Below are positions 5,550 through 5,736 of a stretch of DNA of 5,736 bases, piece by piece; position 1 is the first letter of the stretch, and every line of letters begins with the position of its first letter. Position numbers and translations under genes: made by a program. The notes below the pieces were generated by a model. It had not been told where the DNA came from. It saw nothing but the letters and a program-made list of their open reading frames with translations, and ran no database searches. This stretch comes from Bacteriovoracaceae bacterium. Lineage in GTDB: Bacteria; Bdellovibrionota; UBA1018. Where the stretch lies: the NCBI GenBank assembly GCA_023250795.1, contig JAHFAB010000143.1:1-5736 (forward strand). The letters run 5' to 3'.

Positions 5550-5736
5550 CATTTACAGAAAGAGCTGACGAAGACCTGCGAATTCTCTCATTTTCTGATA
5601 GGTTTGAGTCTACCTATGTGCGCCAAGAAGTCAGTAATCACCAGCAAGTGCGGAACGAAGCTGAAAGGCAACGAACTTAGTCCTGCCCCGGGAAAAACCA
5701 TTAGGTCCGGGTATCGAGTTTTGCGTGTAGCGATAT
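5523..5736 (+). other. Unassigned right-edge region with a plus-strand frame open to the edge
   Basis: After a TAG at 5520-5522, one plus-strand frame stays open to the window edge (71 codons). Possible starts are TTG 5544, TTG 5604 or ATG 5616; the last would give a peptide beginning MCAKKSVITS. None has a convincing ribosome site. A second plus frame (roughly 5535 to the TAG near 5675) translates to a charged, Glu/Arg/Gln-rich peptide containing RADEDLRILSFSDRFE but has no usable start codon. Two minus-strand frames are also partly open. With several frames open over such a short distance I cannot decide whether this is coding, a decayed gene or an RNA. A small hairpin (ATAGGT 5598-5603, ACCTAT 5612-5617) lies inside. 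Base composition rises in G+C toward the edge. I recognise no tRNA, rRNA, SRP, RNase P or tmRNA signature. Confidence 0.3.

Noticed and set aside
5521..5736. tRNA or housekeeping small RNA at the right edge
   Set aside because: No T-loop, cloverleaf or conserved SRP, RNase P or tmRNA core could be identified by eye.
1..5736. CRISPR array, transposase or defence system
   Set aside because: No spaced direct repeats, transposase motifs or defence-type domains are visible; the HD protein matches the housekeeping SAMHD1-like family next to thrS.

Overview
This window looks like chromosomal DNA of a Gram-negative bacterium of moderate-to-low GC content. Three of its five genes encode small secreted lipoproteins with clear lipoboxes. 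The threonyl-tRNA synthetase lacks the usual N-terminal TGS domain, and one lipoprotein is a matrixin-type zinc protease. This mix recalls the Bdellovibrionota/Oligoflexia and other former deltaproteobacteria. That placement is an inference from gene content only.

Layout from left to right. (1) A minus-strand lipoprotein gene of unknown function starts at 644 and runs off the left edge. (2) The short intergenic stretch that follows contains a 6-bp palindrome (739-754) and a strong 15-bp inverted repeat (864-911). (3) A second minus-strand gene (916-1260) encodes a 114-residue lipoprotein. (4) The core of the window is a plus-strand pair. thrS (1343-3148) is followed with no gap, and in the same reading frame, by an HD-domain phosphohydrolase of the SAMHD1/dNTPase-like type (3149-4591). 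(5) Between the pair's end and the convergent next gene lies the most unusual structure here, a perfect 50-bp inverted repeat with a 4-nt TTTT loop (4589-4692). Its outermost three base pairs are the TAA stop codons of both flanking genes. (6) A minus-strand lipoprotein metalloprotease (4690-5478) carries an intact HExxHxxGxxH zinc site. Its most likely start is a TTG at 5478, because a well-formed sigma70-type promoter (5521-5549) would begin transcription at about the upstream ATG at 5517. (7) The last ~200 bp are unassigned. One plus-strand frame stays open from 5523 to the right edge, but the coding evidence is weak.

thrS and the HD gene are almost certainly co-transcribed and probably translationally coupled. 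The lipoprotein genes are separate units; the second one diverges from thrS across an 82-bp gap. I see no tRNA or rRNA gene, CRISPR array, transposase or obvious defence system. The 104-bp hairpin is the best candidate for something undescribed.
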